A stretch of DNA of 64,000 nucleotides from Yponomeuta sedellus (GCA_934045075.1 OW203726.1:18663988-18727987), one strand, 5' to 3'; positions 9,460-20,363 are shown, counted from the stretch's first letter. Program-made: numbers and translations. The notes: generated from the sequence alone by a model not told the origin.

Positions 9460-9841
9460 ATTATTGCGCTCGTGGCCTAGGCGAACCGAGTGATTGGAAA
9501 CAATCACTTGGTTAAGCAACAACAGGCGCGGTCAGGTATGGGATGGGTGAGCGTCCCGTGACTACCGCTAGTGGCATTTTTCCGAGCGTTTCCGTGCTTC
9601 GCAAGGCACGTTAAGCCGTTGGTGCCGGCTGTCATATAATGGCAGTCGTTAAGCCATGTCAGAGGCCTTATGGGCGGCTTGATAACTTGTGACAGTAAGA
9701 ACCGCCACTGTCTTACAATCCTCCACCAAGCCGGACTTGGCCCCCGTGGTGGAGTATGGCCTAACCTTCCTGCGATGCAGGAAGAGACCCGTGCCCCAGC
9801 AGTGGGGACATACAAGGGTTGATAACGATACTATTATTGCG
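9460..9841 (+). mobile_element. D repeat, near full length, 9-bp TSD
   Basis: The copy runs from the head (gtggcctaggcgaaccgagt) through gcgcggtcagg, ctaccgctagtggc and gtggtggagtatggcc to tacaagggttgataacgata. ATTATTGCG occurs at 9460-9468 and 9833-9841. It is one of the most complete D copies and a good family reference. The function and class are unknown; a SINE is likely, but I see no convincing B box. Confidence 0.7.
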
Positions 9842-10750
9842 TGTGTTTGCAAAGGTTGTGTATACTAAGCGAGTAATATTATATGCGCCATGAATTATCA
9901 GTTGTGTGAAAGTCATAGTAAAAGGAACGTGCCTTAACAATAGTGTTACCGACAGAACTCTTTGGTTTTTAGTTTTTCTTTTTATAGATCGTTTTTACAC
10001 CTATTATCAGTTTTAAATTTAGTTAGTTGTAGTTTTTATTATGCCTATTATGTTATGTCAGTCTAATATAAATAAACAGCTATAGTAACTATTGTAGTTG
10101 AAATGTTTTATAATTTTTTGTAGAAAAGAATGGTAACGGCGCGTATACAGTGCTCAACAAATAGCTATTGAATACGCTAGTTTGCTTTTTATAAAAATGG
10201 CATTTTCATGCAAATTTCAATACAAGCTCGAATACAGATTCGAGTTTGTGATGGTTCTAATAGTAGAACCTTTAGGAACCAGCCAGAGTAGGTGTATAAG
10301 AACCGCGGGTCCCCGAGTTGTTATTCTGATAGACCGAGGGGCGTTATGTACTTATTATTTTTCAGACATTTTTTTTGCAAAATATCTCAACTTTTTTTTA
10401 AACGCTCCTTGGTTACACTAGGCCACAACTTCCCATTTAAAAAAATATGTTACATATACAGCAGTACAGTCAAGGAGTTCCGTTGGCATTCTTAATTTCA
10501 AGGCAATTTACTGAACCCTAAAAAGGTGCGCCCAGTGAAGGCCGTGTAATTAAATTAAAAATCCTCAGTGTACACAGGAGGTGGTTTTCTTGAGGCTCGA
10601 GTGTCGAGTGAAGAATAATTAAAAGTCTAGGGCGTTTACTGAAGCTCAGACGGTTTATTTCTTTCTCAAAGGATGATTATGGTTGTTTTTGTTACTGAGA
10701 TTTACCTTAGTGCACTCTAAATACGAAGTTCCAAACAAAATACTGATCAA
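9842..10750. other. Unassigned AT-rich sequence
   Basis: No family match. A small hairpin (ctcgaatacagattcgag, 10228-10245) is present. No credible coding region. Confidence 0.3.
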
Positions 10751-10813
10751 GTGCGAGGGTTTTGTACCACAATAAATATATATCGATATATTTACTGTGG
10801 TACGAAACCCCCA
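10751..10813. repeat. 63-bp imperfect palindrome
   Basis: GTGCGAGGGTTTTGTACCAC on the left is mirrored by GTGGTACGAAACCCCCAC on the right, around a taaatatatatcgatatatt centre. It may be a compact MITE or a snap-back duplication. Confidence 0.6.
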
Positions 10814-10824
10814 CGTTACAAAAA

Positions 10825-10890
10825 CTCACGGCTTAGGGGTAGACCAGTAATTGCCACTTGCCACGATCCTGAGAGACCGCTTTCGCTACA
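10825..10890 (-). mobile_element. RTE 3' fragment
   Basis: ggggtagaccagtaattgcc and cttgccacgatcctgagaga match the RTE 3' end. It is truncated where the next inverted-repeat element begins. Confidence 0.6.
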
Positions 10891-11172
10891 TAAAAATATA
10901 TTTAAAAAAAAAACAAAAGAACCCGACTGCAGTGATAAATCACCCGACACAGCCGGGTCCCTTTAAGATTTTATAGAAAGTTATGAATGCAACAGTTTAA
11001 GGAAATAATACTTATAAAGTATATCATTTGGTCACTGAAGTAAAGGAGGATCGAGATGATCCTCCTTTCTAAATCGAGGTTAGCATTTTAAAATAAAATT
11101 ATCTTGTTCTTGCCTTCTCAGTTCATTTATCACTACAGGCGGGTTCTTTTGTTTTTTTAAATATATTTTTTA
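10891..11172. mobile_element. Inverted-repeat element (MITE-like)
   Basis: Arms of about 48 bp (10891-10940 and 11125-11172) share aaaagaacccg and agtgataaat in inverted orientation. An inner perfect hairpin (AAAGGAGGATC/GATCCTCCTTT, near 11042-11068) lies between them. No ORF. Confidence 0.65.
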
Positions 11173-11691
11173 TTTTTGACCCTTTAGTGAATCAGTAAAA
11201 TAATAAACTTTAAAGGTGTTCTGCTTATATGCTTTAAATCGTAATATTAATTTCTTTCCTTAATAACATTTATTTTAGTTTATTGCTTTATTTTCTTTTG
11301 TTCGACAAAATACTTGTCTCGGCAAATCATAAATATTTTTCTTGATCTAGTCATAGGTACCACCTGCCTGCATTCATTCAAAGTTTATGATATTTTTTAG
11401 CTAGTATAATAAATGTGGCACAATGAACGATCTAGAATATTCGCAAAGAGACTAATAAAAGGAAACTACAGATTTTTCTTTATTATCCGTAAATTGTCTG
11501 TTTTTTAATGTAGCCTATAAAATGTTCCACTGCCCCTAGTCACTTAAAATTAAGGATTGTAGGTGGAGACTGGACCAGCCCCGAATTATATCCTCAGCCT
11601 GAACGGCGCTCAGCTTTCAACATCCCCACAGTAGAATCTTCGTGCTTGCATTGCGGGGCCTAGCCTTCGGTCTCGCTAATTACTTAAAGTT
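11173..11691. other. No recognised feature
   Basis: AT-rich sequence with no recognised repeat or ORF. Confidence 0.3.
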
Positions 11692-11897
11692 GGGACTTGC
11701 ACAAACCGGGGGGTGGGCAGCAGCGCCCGCTGCAGTACAATTCCATCAAACTGCGATCCTCAACCCGCATGCCCAGCGTGGGGATCATGGGCATTACCCC
11801 CCAATGATGGCACAACCTTGCGCTATGGCGCTCATTAGGGGAGGGCTATGTCCAGCAGTGGACTAATATAGCCTGAAGAAGAAGAAGGGACTTGTAC
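11692..11897 (+). mobile_element. SG repeat with 11-bp TSD and GAA tail
   Basis: It is a 5'-truncated SG copy starting at aaaccggggggtgggcagc and ending in gcctgaagaagaag. GGGACTTGCAC (11692-11702) and GGGACTTGTAC (11887-11897) form an 11-bp target duplication with one mismatch. The last 40 bp read, in one frame, as the LGEGYVQQW end of a LINE ORF2. Confidence 0.75.
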
Positions 11898-12314
11898 GTG
11901 GGAACATCCTGATCCCCTCCCGAGGAGGATCCTAGCTGTGTGTAATTACAATCTCACTACTGTCTTACTTCCTTTTTAATATATATTTATAATACCTATG
12001 TTGTGATAGTTATTAGTATATATATATATTTATATATATATATATTTTATGTCTTTTTATATATAATTATTATCTATGATAATATTATTATCTATTGATA
12101 TATATTATATGTACTTATTGAGTATTTGTCAGCTTATCTAATTTTAACTGTATCTCTTCCGTTTTGTTTCGAATGCCAACCATTTAATCTCTTGCACCAT
12201 CTGTGGTTGACTGGTAGAAAATGCATATAGCATTAAATGGCAATGTGGCGGCACATTGCCATTGTATTTTTTTTACTTATGTGCAATAAACGTATTAATA
12301 ATAATAACATGAAT
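11898..12314. other. AT-rich stretch with TA runs
   Basis: TA dinucleotide runs occur at 12017-12050. A possible LINE/SINE 3' tail (gcaataaacgtattaataat) lies at 12282-12309. No coding sequence. Confidence 0.4.
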
Positions 12315-12380
12315 AATTTCGACCTGAACTGGGCCGGCATTATAAAGCCGGCATTTTACCGCTCCACTACCACTGTAACG
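12315..12380 (-). mobile_element. SE/S1 head fragment
   Basis: taccgctccactaccactgt is the reverse complement of the SE A-box region. The rest of the SINE is absent or scrambled. Confidence 0.4.
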
Positions 12381-12619
12381 CTCCCTCTCCCGCTTCCAGT
12401 AGTGTTTTAAGAGTTGACTTATTATTCCGTCCACGATTGCCAGAACCATTTGTCATTCCGGTGCTCCTTGCGCTCGGAATGCATTGCGTTCCTCACTCTT
12501 ATCCGGACTGTGACATCATGACAAGCCATTTCAGATTTTCTAAGGCGGGGTTACGTTGCAGTCTCTCAAAAAGAGAGCAGGGGACTATAGAGTAATAAGA
12601 ATAAGGGGACTATGCGTGA

Positions 12620-12775
12620 TGGTGTCTGGGGTGTTCAAATACCTCAGCGCTTGAAATTGTCAATCCGCGGTGGTCACTCGAGGAAATTAAACTCTAACTC
12701 TCTTGATCTCTCATTCTCTGTGAGTAGGCCTGAGGCCAAAAGTAGGACGTGTTTAGGCTACGTAAAAAAGACTTG
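12620..12775 (+). mobile_element. SE SINE tail
   Basis: caaatacctcagcgcttgaa, ccgcggtggtcac, a CTCTC-type hairpin region and ggctacgtaaaaaag match the SE 3' half. The 5' part is missing. Confidence 0.6.
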
Positions 12776-12835
12776 GATCTTCTTCTTCTTCTTCAGGCTA
12801 TATTATGTAGTCCACTCCTGGACAAAGCCCGACTT
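12776..12835 (-). mobile_element. SG tail fragment
   Basis: A CTT repeat followed by caggctatattatgtagtcc is the SG 3' end on the minus strand. It abuts the SE tail, giving a tail-to-tail junction. Confidence 0.6.
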
Positions 12836-13149
12836 GGATCACTTCTTTACAATTTTGCACGACTTATACTTAAGATACATTACAAGCCACATTTAAGAAA
12901 ATGGTGCATCTCGGCCTTAATCTTATTTCTGTAAAGTTAAGGGTAGAGAAAGACGCTTAATGCACGATAATTATACATTTTGTTTTAAACTTATTCGATT
13001 AAGAGCCACATCAATATTTGACAGTGAGTTCAAAAATTTTGCCACATTGGTGTTTGCACTATTGTTAGTGTTGGTGGGGGTGTTGACCCTATTGCCACAG
13101 TTTAAACAGGGTTCGAGTAAATGAATAAGACGTATGTAAATTAGATATT

Positions 13150-13320
13150 ATTAATATTTTCAGCATTAAGCCAAGTCAGAGGCCTTAAGACGGCTTGAAA
13201 AGTTCTGACAGTAAGACCCAGTCTTACAAACCTCCACCAATCCGGACTTGGACCCCGTGGTGGAGTATGGCCTATACCTTTCTCAGGGAAGAGACCCGTG
13301 CCCCTCGGTGGGGAGTCGTA
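13150..13320 (+). mobile_element. D repeat, 3' half
   Basis: aagtcagaggccttaagacg ... gtggtggagtatggcc ... gtgcccctcggtgggga matches the second half of D. It is truncated on the left and lost before the terminal motif. Confidence 0.65.
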
Positions 13321-13325
13321 CATAA

Positions 13326-14059
13326 GATCATACATTTTTACATACACACAAAAATGGTTTCTGTTAACGCCAAAATAGTATACCTTGTAAACTAAACTAA
13401 ACAATATGGTTTGGAACCAAAACCAGGTAGTTTTAAACCAGAATGATGGTTAAAAGTTGATTTAGTAAATTAAGAAGCATAGTTAGTTTTCTTTTCTGAT
13501 TAAAAATTTTATTTTGTTTCAGGTAATCACATAAATAGAGCGCATCTAAGAATACTGTGCAAGCAGACGCCGCATTTCCTGGTATTACTGTAAGTTACTC
13601 GTAAAACTAATTCTACTGCGCCGATGAAACACATGAAAGTAGTTGTCTTCGTTGCCATCGTAAAGACTTCGGAGAAACACTGAAATAAGACTGTCTCTTG
13701 AGCATAATATTAATGCGGCCAACGTCAATAGATGAGCCTCGGCTTTGAATGATAGATAGTAGAGAACACTTTATTGTATATATAGGGAAGAGCGAGTGAT
13801 CGTGCTCTTCCACTATAAAGGGAAATTTCCCGCCAGGCAGATTGTATGACTGGGGACGGCCTGTCCAACTATTGTTAGTCGGAAGTTATATTTATGGTAT
13901 GTCATTGAAACACTTTGATTGCGCGATGCAGGAATGTTGGAGCTTGTAGTGCGCGCGCAGATTTCACATGTGCTTGCCACAGTATATAAAAAAGGAAATA
14001 ACACAGATATTTCTTAATCTAAGAGTACAGACGGCTTTGTGATGTCGTCCAGACAACCT
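13326..14059. other. Unassigned apart from a candidate exon
   Basis: No repeat was recognised between the D fragment and the next S3. This unusually repeat-free stretch includes the exon candidate at 13523-13589. Confidence 0.35.
13523..13589 (+). other. Candidate internal exon
   Basis: A strong acceptor (attttattttgtttcag, ending 13522) and a consensus donor (GTAAGT at 13590-13595) enclose 67 bases. One of the three frames is fully open: two leading bases, then NHINRAHLRILCKQTPHFLV. The encoded peptide is not recognised. It lies in a gap between repeats. Chance splice signals are common in AT-rich DNA, so this is only a candidate. Confidence 0.3.
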
Positions 14060-14255
14060 TTACATTTACATACAGGCACCTACATTGCTTCTGCTTCTAT
14101 AGGTATACCCTGTGTCGTGGGAACCAGAAATAACGACATCACAAACATGTAAATATCCAAGACCTAGGGTATTTTTTTGTCTCCAACCGGGGTTCGAACC
14201 TGGGACCTCTGGCAAGGTAGGCAGACGCGCTATCGCTGCGCCACAGAGGTCTTCA
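14060..14255 (-). mobile_element. S3 SINE, nearly complete
   Basis: On the minus strand this holds a gacctctgtggcgcagcg-like head with A box, a B box (GGTTCGAAC), a gatgtcgttatttctggttc body and a tail running to tgtaaatgtaaagg. Confidence 0.8.
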
Positions 14256-14284
14256 CGTATGAATGGTATTTCTTTATGATTCGC

Positions 14285-14340
14285 GATACTCATACATAGC
14301 TATATATTAAACGAGTTTAATCGCGATTATTTATTAGGTG
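14285..14340 (+). repeat. J2 repeat, left terminal fragment
   Basis: catacatagctatatattaa and tcgcgattatttattaggt match the left terminal repeat of the complete J2 copy at 17819-18037. It is broken soon afterwards. Confidence 0.55.
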
Positions 14341-14550
14341 TCAGCCTAGAGCGGCTTAAAGAGAGCGAGATAAGGAGAAAAACTCGGCACGAAGCCCACA
14401 CAGAAAGTACGGCGTGAATTATATACAACGCGTGGCACTGCCTTAGAAATATGCTGACTTGGATATGCTAGAGAGCGCTAATTTTCAGCTGCACCGGTTT
14501 TCCTCTTAAGGCTGCTGTTTCGACTGGAATCTGTTTCAATCGCACATAAT

Positions 14551-14762
14551 GACGACCTCTGTAGCGCAGCGGTAGCGCTTCTGCCTACTGTGCGAGAGGT
14601 CCCGGGTTTGAACCCCGGCTGGGGACAAAAAAACCCAGGTCTTGGATGTTTACATGTTTGTGATGTCGCTGTTTCTGGTTTCCACGACACAGGGTATCCT
14701 AATGTGGGGGCAAAAACAATGTATGTATGTATGCTTGTATGTAAATGTTATGTTATGACTTT
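14551..14762 (+). mobile_element. S3 SINE, full length
   Basis: The clearest forward copy. The head gacctctgtagcgcagcggt contains the A box TAGCGCAGCGG; the B box is GGTTTGAACCC. Then follow an A run, gatgtttacatgtttgtgat, and a tail with repeated TGTATG and taaatgttatg. It lies head to head with the S3 copy ending at 14255. Confidence 0.85.
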
Positions 14763-14786
14763 AATAATTAATCTGAAATGTAACGG

Positions 14787-14932
14787 ATGAGTCATCCGAG
14801 AACACGGCACCTGTAAAAGTGCCGAAACGTAGGAATATTGTAAAAATGTAATAAACGAGCATAAATCCGTATAGTAACAGTTTTAATTATGTCTAGTGCT
14901 CGTGTTAACCTTAGAAAATACTTTGTAATGTA
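14787..14932 (-). repeat. J1 dispersed repeat
   Basis: On the minus strand this repeats the 3079-3200 sequence (tattttctaaggttaacacg ... acgtttcggcacttttacag). It supports J1 as a dispersed family. Confidence 0.6.
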
Positions 14933-15282
14933 ATTCCATGAAATTTATGTAAAATGTAAATATTTTTATATATAAAGTGTAATATTTCAATAAAATGACT
15001 AATCGAGATTATTTTCATTTATTTAAAAACCTAAATAAATGGACTATAGTAAGTAACCCAGACAGAGTAGCCCACGGGAGCCATTCCATTTCTACCGTTA
15101 ATAAAACGATGAGGAGTTGGCTTTCAACGTAAATTGGAAGAAACTCGGACTCCTTATTTTACACGGGTCAATGAACACAATTTTCTACGTCCTTGCAGAG
15201 CACTTCCCTTTTTAAAGACGGAAAAAGTATCGTGTTAGATCTGAGATTTTCGTTTCATAAATTTGGTTATAAGTATAGATTA

Positions 15283-15660
15283 CCGTTTGGCTAGGCCACG
15301 AAGCGCTTGTGGCCTAGCCAAACGGAGCGATGGAATCAATCACTTGAGTTAAGCAACAACAGGCGCGGTCAGGTCCAGGGGTGACCGTCCCGTGACTACC
15401 GCTAGTGGCGTTTTTTCCGAGTGCTTCCGTGCTTCGCAAGGCCCGTTAAGTCGTCGGTGCCGGCTGTCATGTAATGGCACTCGTTAAGCCACGTCAGAGG
15501 CCTTATTTGGCGGCTTGATAACTTCTGACAGTAAGACGCGCCACTGTCTTACAAGCCTCCACCAACCCGGACTTGGCCCCCGTGGTGGAGTATAGCCTAA
15601 CCTTCCTGCGATGCAGGAATAGACCGTGGCCTAGCAGTGGGGACATACAAGGGTTGATAT
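15283..15660 (+). mobile_element. D repeat with inverted duplicate at its 5' end
   Basis: A near-complete D copy. Its head is preceded by a reversed copy: CCGTTTGGCTAGGCCAC (15283-15299) against GTGGCCTAGCCAAACGG (15309-15325), a perfect 17-bp stem with a 9-nt loop. The body and end (tacaagggttgatatcgata) follow the 9460 copy. Confidence 0.7.
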
Positions 15661-15730
15661 CGATAAGTATACAATCCAAAGTTAAAATAAATGTTAAATT
15701 AAAGTTTAAATTAATAAGTAAATTTAAAAC

Positions 15731-15803
15731 TCAGGTTATCCAGAGGTCGTGGGTTCGAGTCTCGGCATGGGTGGAATGTTTAGCCTATAAATAGGTTTTT
15801 ACT
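15731..15803 (+). mobile_element. T1 fragment (anticodon-arm side to tail)
   Basis: tatccagaggtcgtgggttc (B box) through gcatgggtgg and agcctataaataggttttta. The first half of the tRNA-like region and the leader are missing. Confidence 0.65.
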
Positions 15804-15824
15804 TACATTATGTGATATGTGAAG

Positions 15825-16005
15825 TTATAGTAGCAAAACTACTCGCTAACAGTGAAGGAAAACATCGTGAGGAAAACTGAGTGTAGGTCGTGTTCACATA
15901 CCTCAGCGCTTGAAATAGCCAATCCGCGATGGGAACGCTTGGTAATTAGACTTAATATACTGTATCTCTCCGAGAGAAGGCCTGTGCCCTGCAGTAGGTC
16001 GCAAA
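15825..16005 (+). mobile_element. SE SINE, body and tail
   Basis: agtgaaggaaaacatcgtga, cacatacctcagcgcttgaa, ccgcgatggg and ctccgagagaaggcctgtgc match SE. The head is missing. Confidence 0.7.
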
Positions 16006-16009
16006 ACAA

Positions 16010-17235
16010 AAAATATTAATGTCACTCGCATACCTATTATTTGATTCAATACATTACCTTCCATTCATCTTTAACTTGCTCCATGTAATAATATCAAAGC
16101 GAAAATCACGAAGCCTCTTAGAATAATGAAGTCTAGACAGTGTTGAGCCGTATAGGTGATTTAGTAATAAAACGCAATATATAGACGACATAATAGAATT
16201 GTAGACTTTCACTCGGTTCCACTAGGCCACGAGCATCTTATGAGTGTGATAAGCGTTTATTAAGAATCTTATAATAACCGAATGTAGTAAAACTTCAGTT
16301 AGGAACTCAAGTTGTTCGTCATTCGCAAAAGAATAAAATTAAATAGAATAACAGGAGATGTCAAATTATACGCTTGTGTTAAATTATACGTCCCTGCGAT
16401 AAATAATGGCGGTATCATGTCATCATAGCACACAGAAAGGGGAAATATCGCGCTCGCTATATTTGGAAATCATATCACGTTACTCGGCCAGCTTTTCCCT
16501 CGCAAAAAGCGTTCCCTCACGATCATGGTGGAGCCGGCTTTAACAAAAGAAGTGGCTGAAATTACACTATGGATAATATTGCGATACAGGGTAACCGAAT
16601 CTCTCTGTCTACACAAAGAGAGTGGTGCCATGGGAACTCATAAAATAAAACCATATTTCAACGTAAAAAAATTACATTATTAGCTTCAAATTAAGAACCT
16701 TAATTCCTTCCTTTCAAAACAAGTTTTAAACTCATTAACAGTATTCAACTTAAACTTACACTACACGGGACACAGTCGTCCCCGATGACATTATTTTAAT
16801 AGTATGTACAGTACTACACATCATAAAAGTCCCTTCGGGAATCTACGTTCGCGCAGACTAGGAAGAAATGTAACAAAAGTACCCGAAGCTATAAGTACAT
16901 TCAACATGATCTTTAACCGATACAGTTAAGGTGCATAGAATTGATTGCCGCAGTAGCGCTACCTATTTCGCTCACGCTAATATTGCCAAACTAATAGTCA
17001 CCTGCATCGATGACGTTGAATTAACCAATAGCAACAAAGGCGCGCGGCCTGCCATAAAATGAAACTATCTGATTGGTCGATCAACTTGCCGCACATCCAA
17101 AATTTGGTCATCTGCGCAGGTACATCCGCGAGACTTATTTCTTGTGTAGCAATGTACCTGCCTTACAAGATCCTATGAGTAAAATCTTTATTTAAAAGGT
17201 TAGGACTAAAGAGGTTAATTTACTTACAAACAAAA
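16010..17235. other. Largely unassigned; D fragment at 16205-16245
   Basis: ttcactcggttccactaggc (minus D head) lies at 16207-16226. Otherwise this is 1.2 kb without a recognised repeat. 16990-17110 has raised GC and two CCAAT-type motifs (aaccaatag, gattggtcg), a weak hint of a promoter with no coding support. Confidence 0.35.
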
Positions 17236-17244
17236 CATAAACAC

Positions 17245-17412
17245 ACGCCTGTATTTCGAAGGGACAGGCAGAGACCAAGTCTGCCACTTGCCACAATGCC
17301 AGTTACAAGTTACAACATACAGTCGGTTAGACAGGCAGAGACCAAGTCTGCCACTTGCCACAATGCCAGTTACAAGTCTGCCACTTGCCACAATGCCAGT
17401 TACAAGTTACAA
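17245..17412 (-). repeat. RTE fragment in a local tandem duplication
   Basis: The RTE 3' piece (acaggcagagaccaagtctg, ccacttgccacaatgccagt) and the following tacaacatacagtcggtta occur twice, at about 17264-17329 and 17330-17429. The second unit carries an extra internal repeat of tgccacttgccacaatgcca. The duplication includes the first bases of the adjacent MITE. Confidence 0.65.
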
Positions 17413-17416
17413 CATA

Positions 17417-17644
17417 CAGTCGGTTAGCTTATAGAATATACCTCGGGCTCTAGAGTAGACTCCGGTTCTCGCCGAAAACACACGAGTGTAATACTACTTC
17501 CTGCTCTGTATAAAACTTTTCTTCACTATTTTACAAAGTTAATGTAAAGTCGGTGTCATATTAGTTCCGATATTTATATTACGAATATATCCGATTCTAT
17601 CCAATAGTACCCAGCCGAGGCATGTTCTAAAAGCTAACAGACTG
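17417..17644. mobile_element. TA-flanked MITE, copy 1
   Basis: Imperfect inverted ends of about 32 bp (CAGTCGGTTAGCTTATAGAA and its mirror ending GCTAACAGACTG) are flanked by TA on each side (17415-17416, 17645-17646). The 228-bp interior is non-coding. A second copy at 45070-45289 matches along its length. TA duplication suggests mobilisation by a Tc1/mariner-type transposase. Confidence 0.75.
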
Positions 17645-17818
17645 TACCTAAATATGTCTGTTGGTCACTATATGCTTGACAAAACTACTATTATTTTTAA
17701 GCCTGATTTTGGCAATACAATAATGAAATACTGATTAATAAGTAAATTGATAAACTCAGTATCCCAGAGGGGTAGGCAACCTTTTTGCCACGAACTTGAC
17801 ATCAACGTTAGTGTCTTC

Positions 17819-18037
17819 CATAGTTATATATTAAACGGGTCTTATCGCGATTATTTATTAGGTAAAACGTAATTACCTTATTTCCCGACTTTTCGGCAGT
17901 GTTACAGTAGCCGTGGTGTCGGGTAGACTGAAGTGGCGAGTACAGTCAATTATTGTGGGTTGTCACCTTTAATTTTTCGCTCACACACAACAAATAAATA
18001 AATAATCGGGATTAGACCAGTTTAATATATAACTATG
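17819..18037. mobile_element. J2 repeat with long terminal inverted repeats
   Basis: About 41-bp ends (CATAGTTATATATTAAAC..GTCT.ATC.CGATTATTTATT) are inverted at 17819-17859 and 17997-18037 with a few mismatches. The interior has cccgacttttcggcagtgtt and gactgaagtggcgagtacag. Several broken J2 pieces occur elsewhere in the window. No ORF. Confidence 0.7.
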
Positions 18038-18069
18038 TATGAGTATCGTTAATCATTAAGAAATACTGT

Positions 18070-18122
18070 TAATGTCTTCATCAACCATTAGTGGTTGCAT
18101 GCACGCACGCCGGTTCCGGGTA
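18070..18122 (-). mobile_element. RTE fragment
   Basis: tgcatgcacgcacgccggtt and ccgggtaggtac match the RTE segment just upstream of the 3' end on the minus strand. Confidence 0.5.
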
Positions 18123-19040
18123 GGTACTTATTAATGAATTCACTCATTCCTTAAATCATATTCATATTCATTTATTCAGTTTAGGTAACAACATCGTCAA
18201 TTTATATTTTAAGTATAAAACAAAAGCAGAAGTTTATTTAGCTCAAATTACAATAAAACATAGTGATAATTTCATAATGAAAACAAATAAATCTGTATAA
18301 TTAATTAACAGTTAAAATAATATATCCCTAATAATATAATGTCAAATAATGATGTCAATTCAGTTGTTCGTCCAGATATTCATCAACAGAGTAAAAAGCT
18401 TTTTTACACAGATATTTTTTTAAGTTATCGTTGAATATATAATTACTCAGTGACTCCCTTATCAATGGATGAATGAATTTATTTTCTTCATTTATTCAAT
18501 AATTGATTCGTTCCGTCATTCACTCAATTTATTATATTGCTAGTGGAACAGGCTAGTGTTTTAAATTACGTATGGGCCGTAGCCACAACCGTCAAAGAGG
18601 CGCTGACTCGGTGGCTAGTGTGTTAGTGGTTAGCAGGCTAGTGTGGGCCGTACCTTACTAGCATTCTCAAAGCTCACAGCAGTTTAACTAGCTTTGTAGT
18701 TTGTTTCAATACACTGCTCCGATTGATGTGAGTGGATACTTTGCACGATCGATGACAATGCCTCATTCGGATTGTCCCGCTAAAAGCCATACAGTTTTCC
18801 TTACTCGCAGAAAGTGCTCGTTGTATCTCTGAAATCACAGGATAAGCGGAACAGAAGGTCAGCACAATTTAAGGCTGGGTTTAGGAAAGACACGCTGTGT
18901 CTTTCTAGGAATGTAAATAAATAATTAAATAACTTCCACAGAAAATAATTACGTGTTCTGATCCCACACCGATCCCAGATCCATATCCGATGTAAACAGA
19001 TGTAATACAGCCTGACCAAGGCGGCAGTCGGTATTTTTTT
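18123..19040. other. Unassigned, AT-rich
   Basis: Contains attcattca-type simple sequence at 18140-18180 and 18470-18540. No family or ORF can be supported. Confidence 0.3.
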
Positions 19041-19042
19041 TA

Positions 19043-19432
19043 GTACATACACACATAACCTCACGCCTGTATCGCAGAGGGGTAGGCAGAGACCAGTGAA
19101 TGCCACTTGCCACGATCCTGACAGATCACCTTCGCTTCGTCAACGTTCATAAGTCGTTGCATGCATGCACGCCGGTTTCGGGTACTTTTTATTTTTCCCT
19201 TTGCTTATACATCCCCTATCTGGTCGATGTATGTCCGCCTAGGACGACCCTTACCAAGCCTTCCACTCACATTCGCAATATATATTTGTTTCGTCAATCT
19301 TTCTTCCTTCATCCTCTCCACATGTCCAAACCTACGCAACATTCCTTTCTCAATTCTAGTCACTACATCCTCTTTCAGTCCACAACGTTCTCTGATCAGA
19401 CTGTTGCGTATCCTATCACAATTTTTTTAGTG
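19043..19432 (-). pseudogene. RTE LINE, ORF2 C-terminus
   Basis: On the minus strand a frame begins near 19432 with RNSLIRERCGLKEDVVTRIE, then [40 protein letters not shown] and a stop within GDV.AKGK, closing with the short CATACACA tail. The FGHVERM and GRPRRTYID motifs are characteristic of the post-RT region of lepidopteran RTE elements. It is 5'-truncated, with one in-frame stop and a frameshift before the terminal motif. Confidence 0.8.
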
Positions 19433-19550
19433 TTATAAATAAATTGACTTGATACTTACTTATGATAAATGTGGTCTGAGTGTCAGTGGTAGTAAATAAT
19501 ATTATACTCGTATTCTAGAATAACTTATCAAATAAAGTGGAATCAAAAGC

Positions 19551-19606
19551 ATCATGTAATCTAAAAACAAAAACTGTGTACCCACACAGTTTTTAGGTTA
19601 CATGAT
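19551..19606. repeat. Imperfect hairpin
   Basis: ATCATGTAATCTAAAAAC is mirrored by GTTTTTAGGTTACATGAT, with an inner ACTGTGT/ACACAGT stem. About 26 bp pair with two bulges. Confidence 0.55.
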
Positions 19607-19833
19607 ACGTTTAACCAGCATACACTCACGGACGTTTTTGATATGTACATTTTTGTTTTACCTATAGGTACCTAGTTTTTGATAATAAGTTTTTTCCAAA
19701 GTTATTAATTTGAGTATCGAATTTCCTATAACAAAAACTGGATTATACAGGATAAGCAATATAATGAATAACCGCAATTTTATTATCTATCAAGTGTTTC
19801 CAGTCTTTTACCTTCTATAAACCTTCTATCGAT

Positions 19834-19921
19834 GCTCATACGTACCACGGCAACTGGTCGCGAATTAATGTAATTACGTTTTACCTAGTAAGTAACCGCG
19901 ATTAGACCAATGTAGGTATAA
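19834..19921 (-). repeat. J2 fragment
   Basis: taattacgttttacctagta and gcgattagaccaatgtaggt are J2 right-end sequence. Confidence 0.5.
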
Positions 19922-20326
19922 CCTTCTATAACTTTTTTGTCGTGTTAGGAGCATTGTGCGAGAAGGTAGATCTATATGTTTAGACGATCGTTCTGTCCAG
20001 GCAAATGGTAATGCAGCAAATGGGATGCTATTTCTGTTGAAAGAAAGTCTCGGCACACTCTGCTCGTAGTGTGTGGGATACAATGGGAAGATAGATGCTA
20101 TCTGCTTTTATTGTTATCACCTTTTGTTCGTTTTTAGGGTTTCGTAACGAGGTACGAAAAAAACTGACCTCTTATACTCGTAATAATATAAATTTTGTTG
20201 TTCAGTTGAATGTCGGCTGTAAGGAAGACCACTTCACTTCAAAGTTAGGTTGGAATCTATTCTTTTAGAACCAATTCAGTGCGCGTGTACACTTGTTTTA
20301 GCTGTCTGTTTTTAAGAGTATAGAAA

Positions 20327-20363
20327 TGGTAAATGTATGTATTTACTATACATACATTTACCA
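20327..20363. repeat. Perfect 16-bp hairpin
   Basis: TGGTAAATGTATGTAT and ATACATACATTTACCA pair around a 5-nt loop (ttact). Confidence 0.7.

Noticed and set aside
14551..14622. Possible tRNA gene at the S3 head
   Set aside because: Both pol III boxes are good, but the same head with the same body occurs at least six times in the window.
16990..17110. CCAAT-rich promoter
   Set aside because: Two CCAAT-type motifs with raised GC are not enough without a downstream exon.
17264..17430. CRISPR-like repeat-spacer pattern
   Set aside because: It is a two-unit local duplication of RTE sequence; there is no regular spacing and the DNA is eukaryotic.
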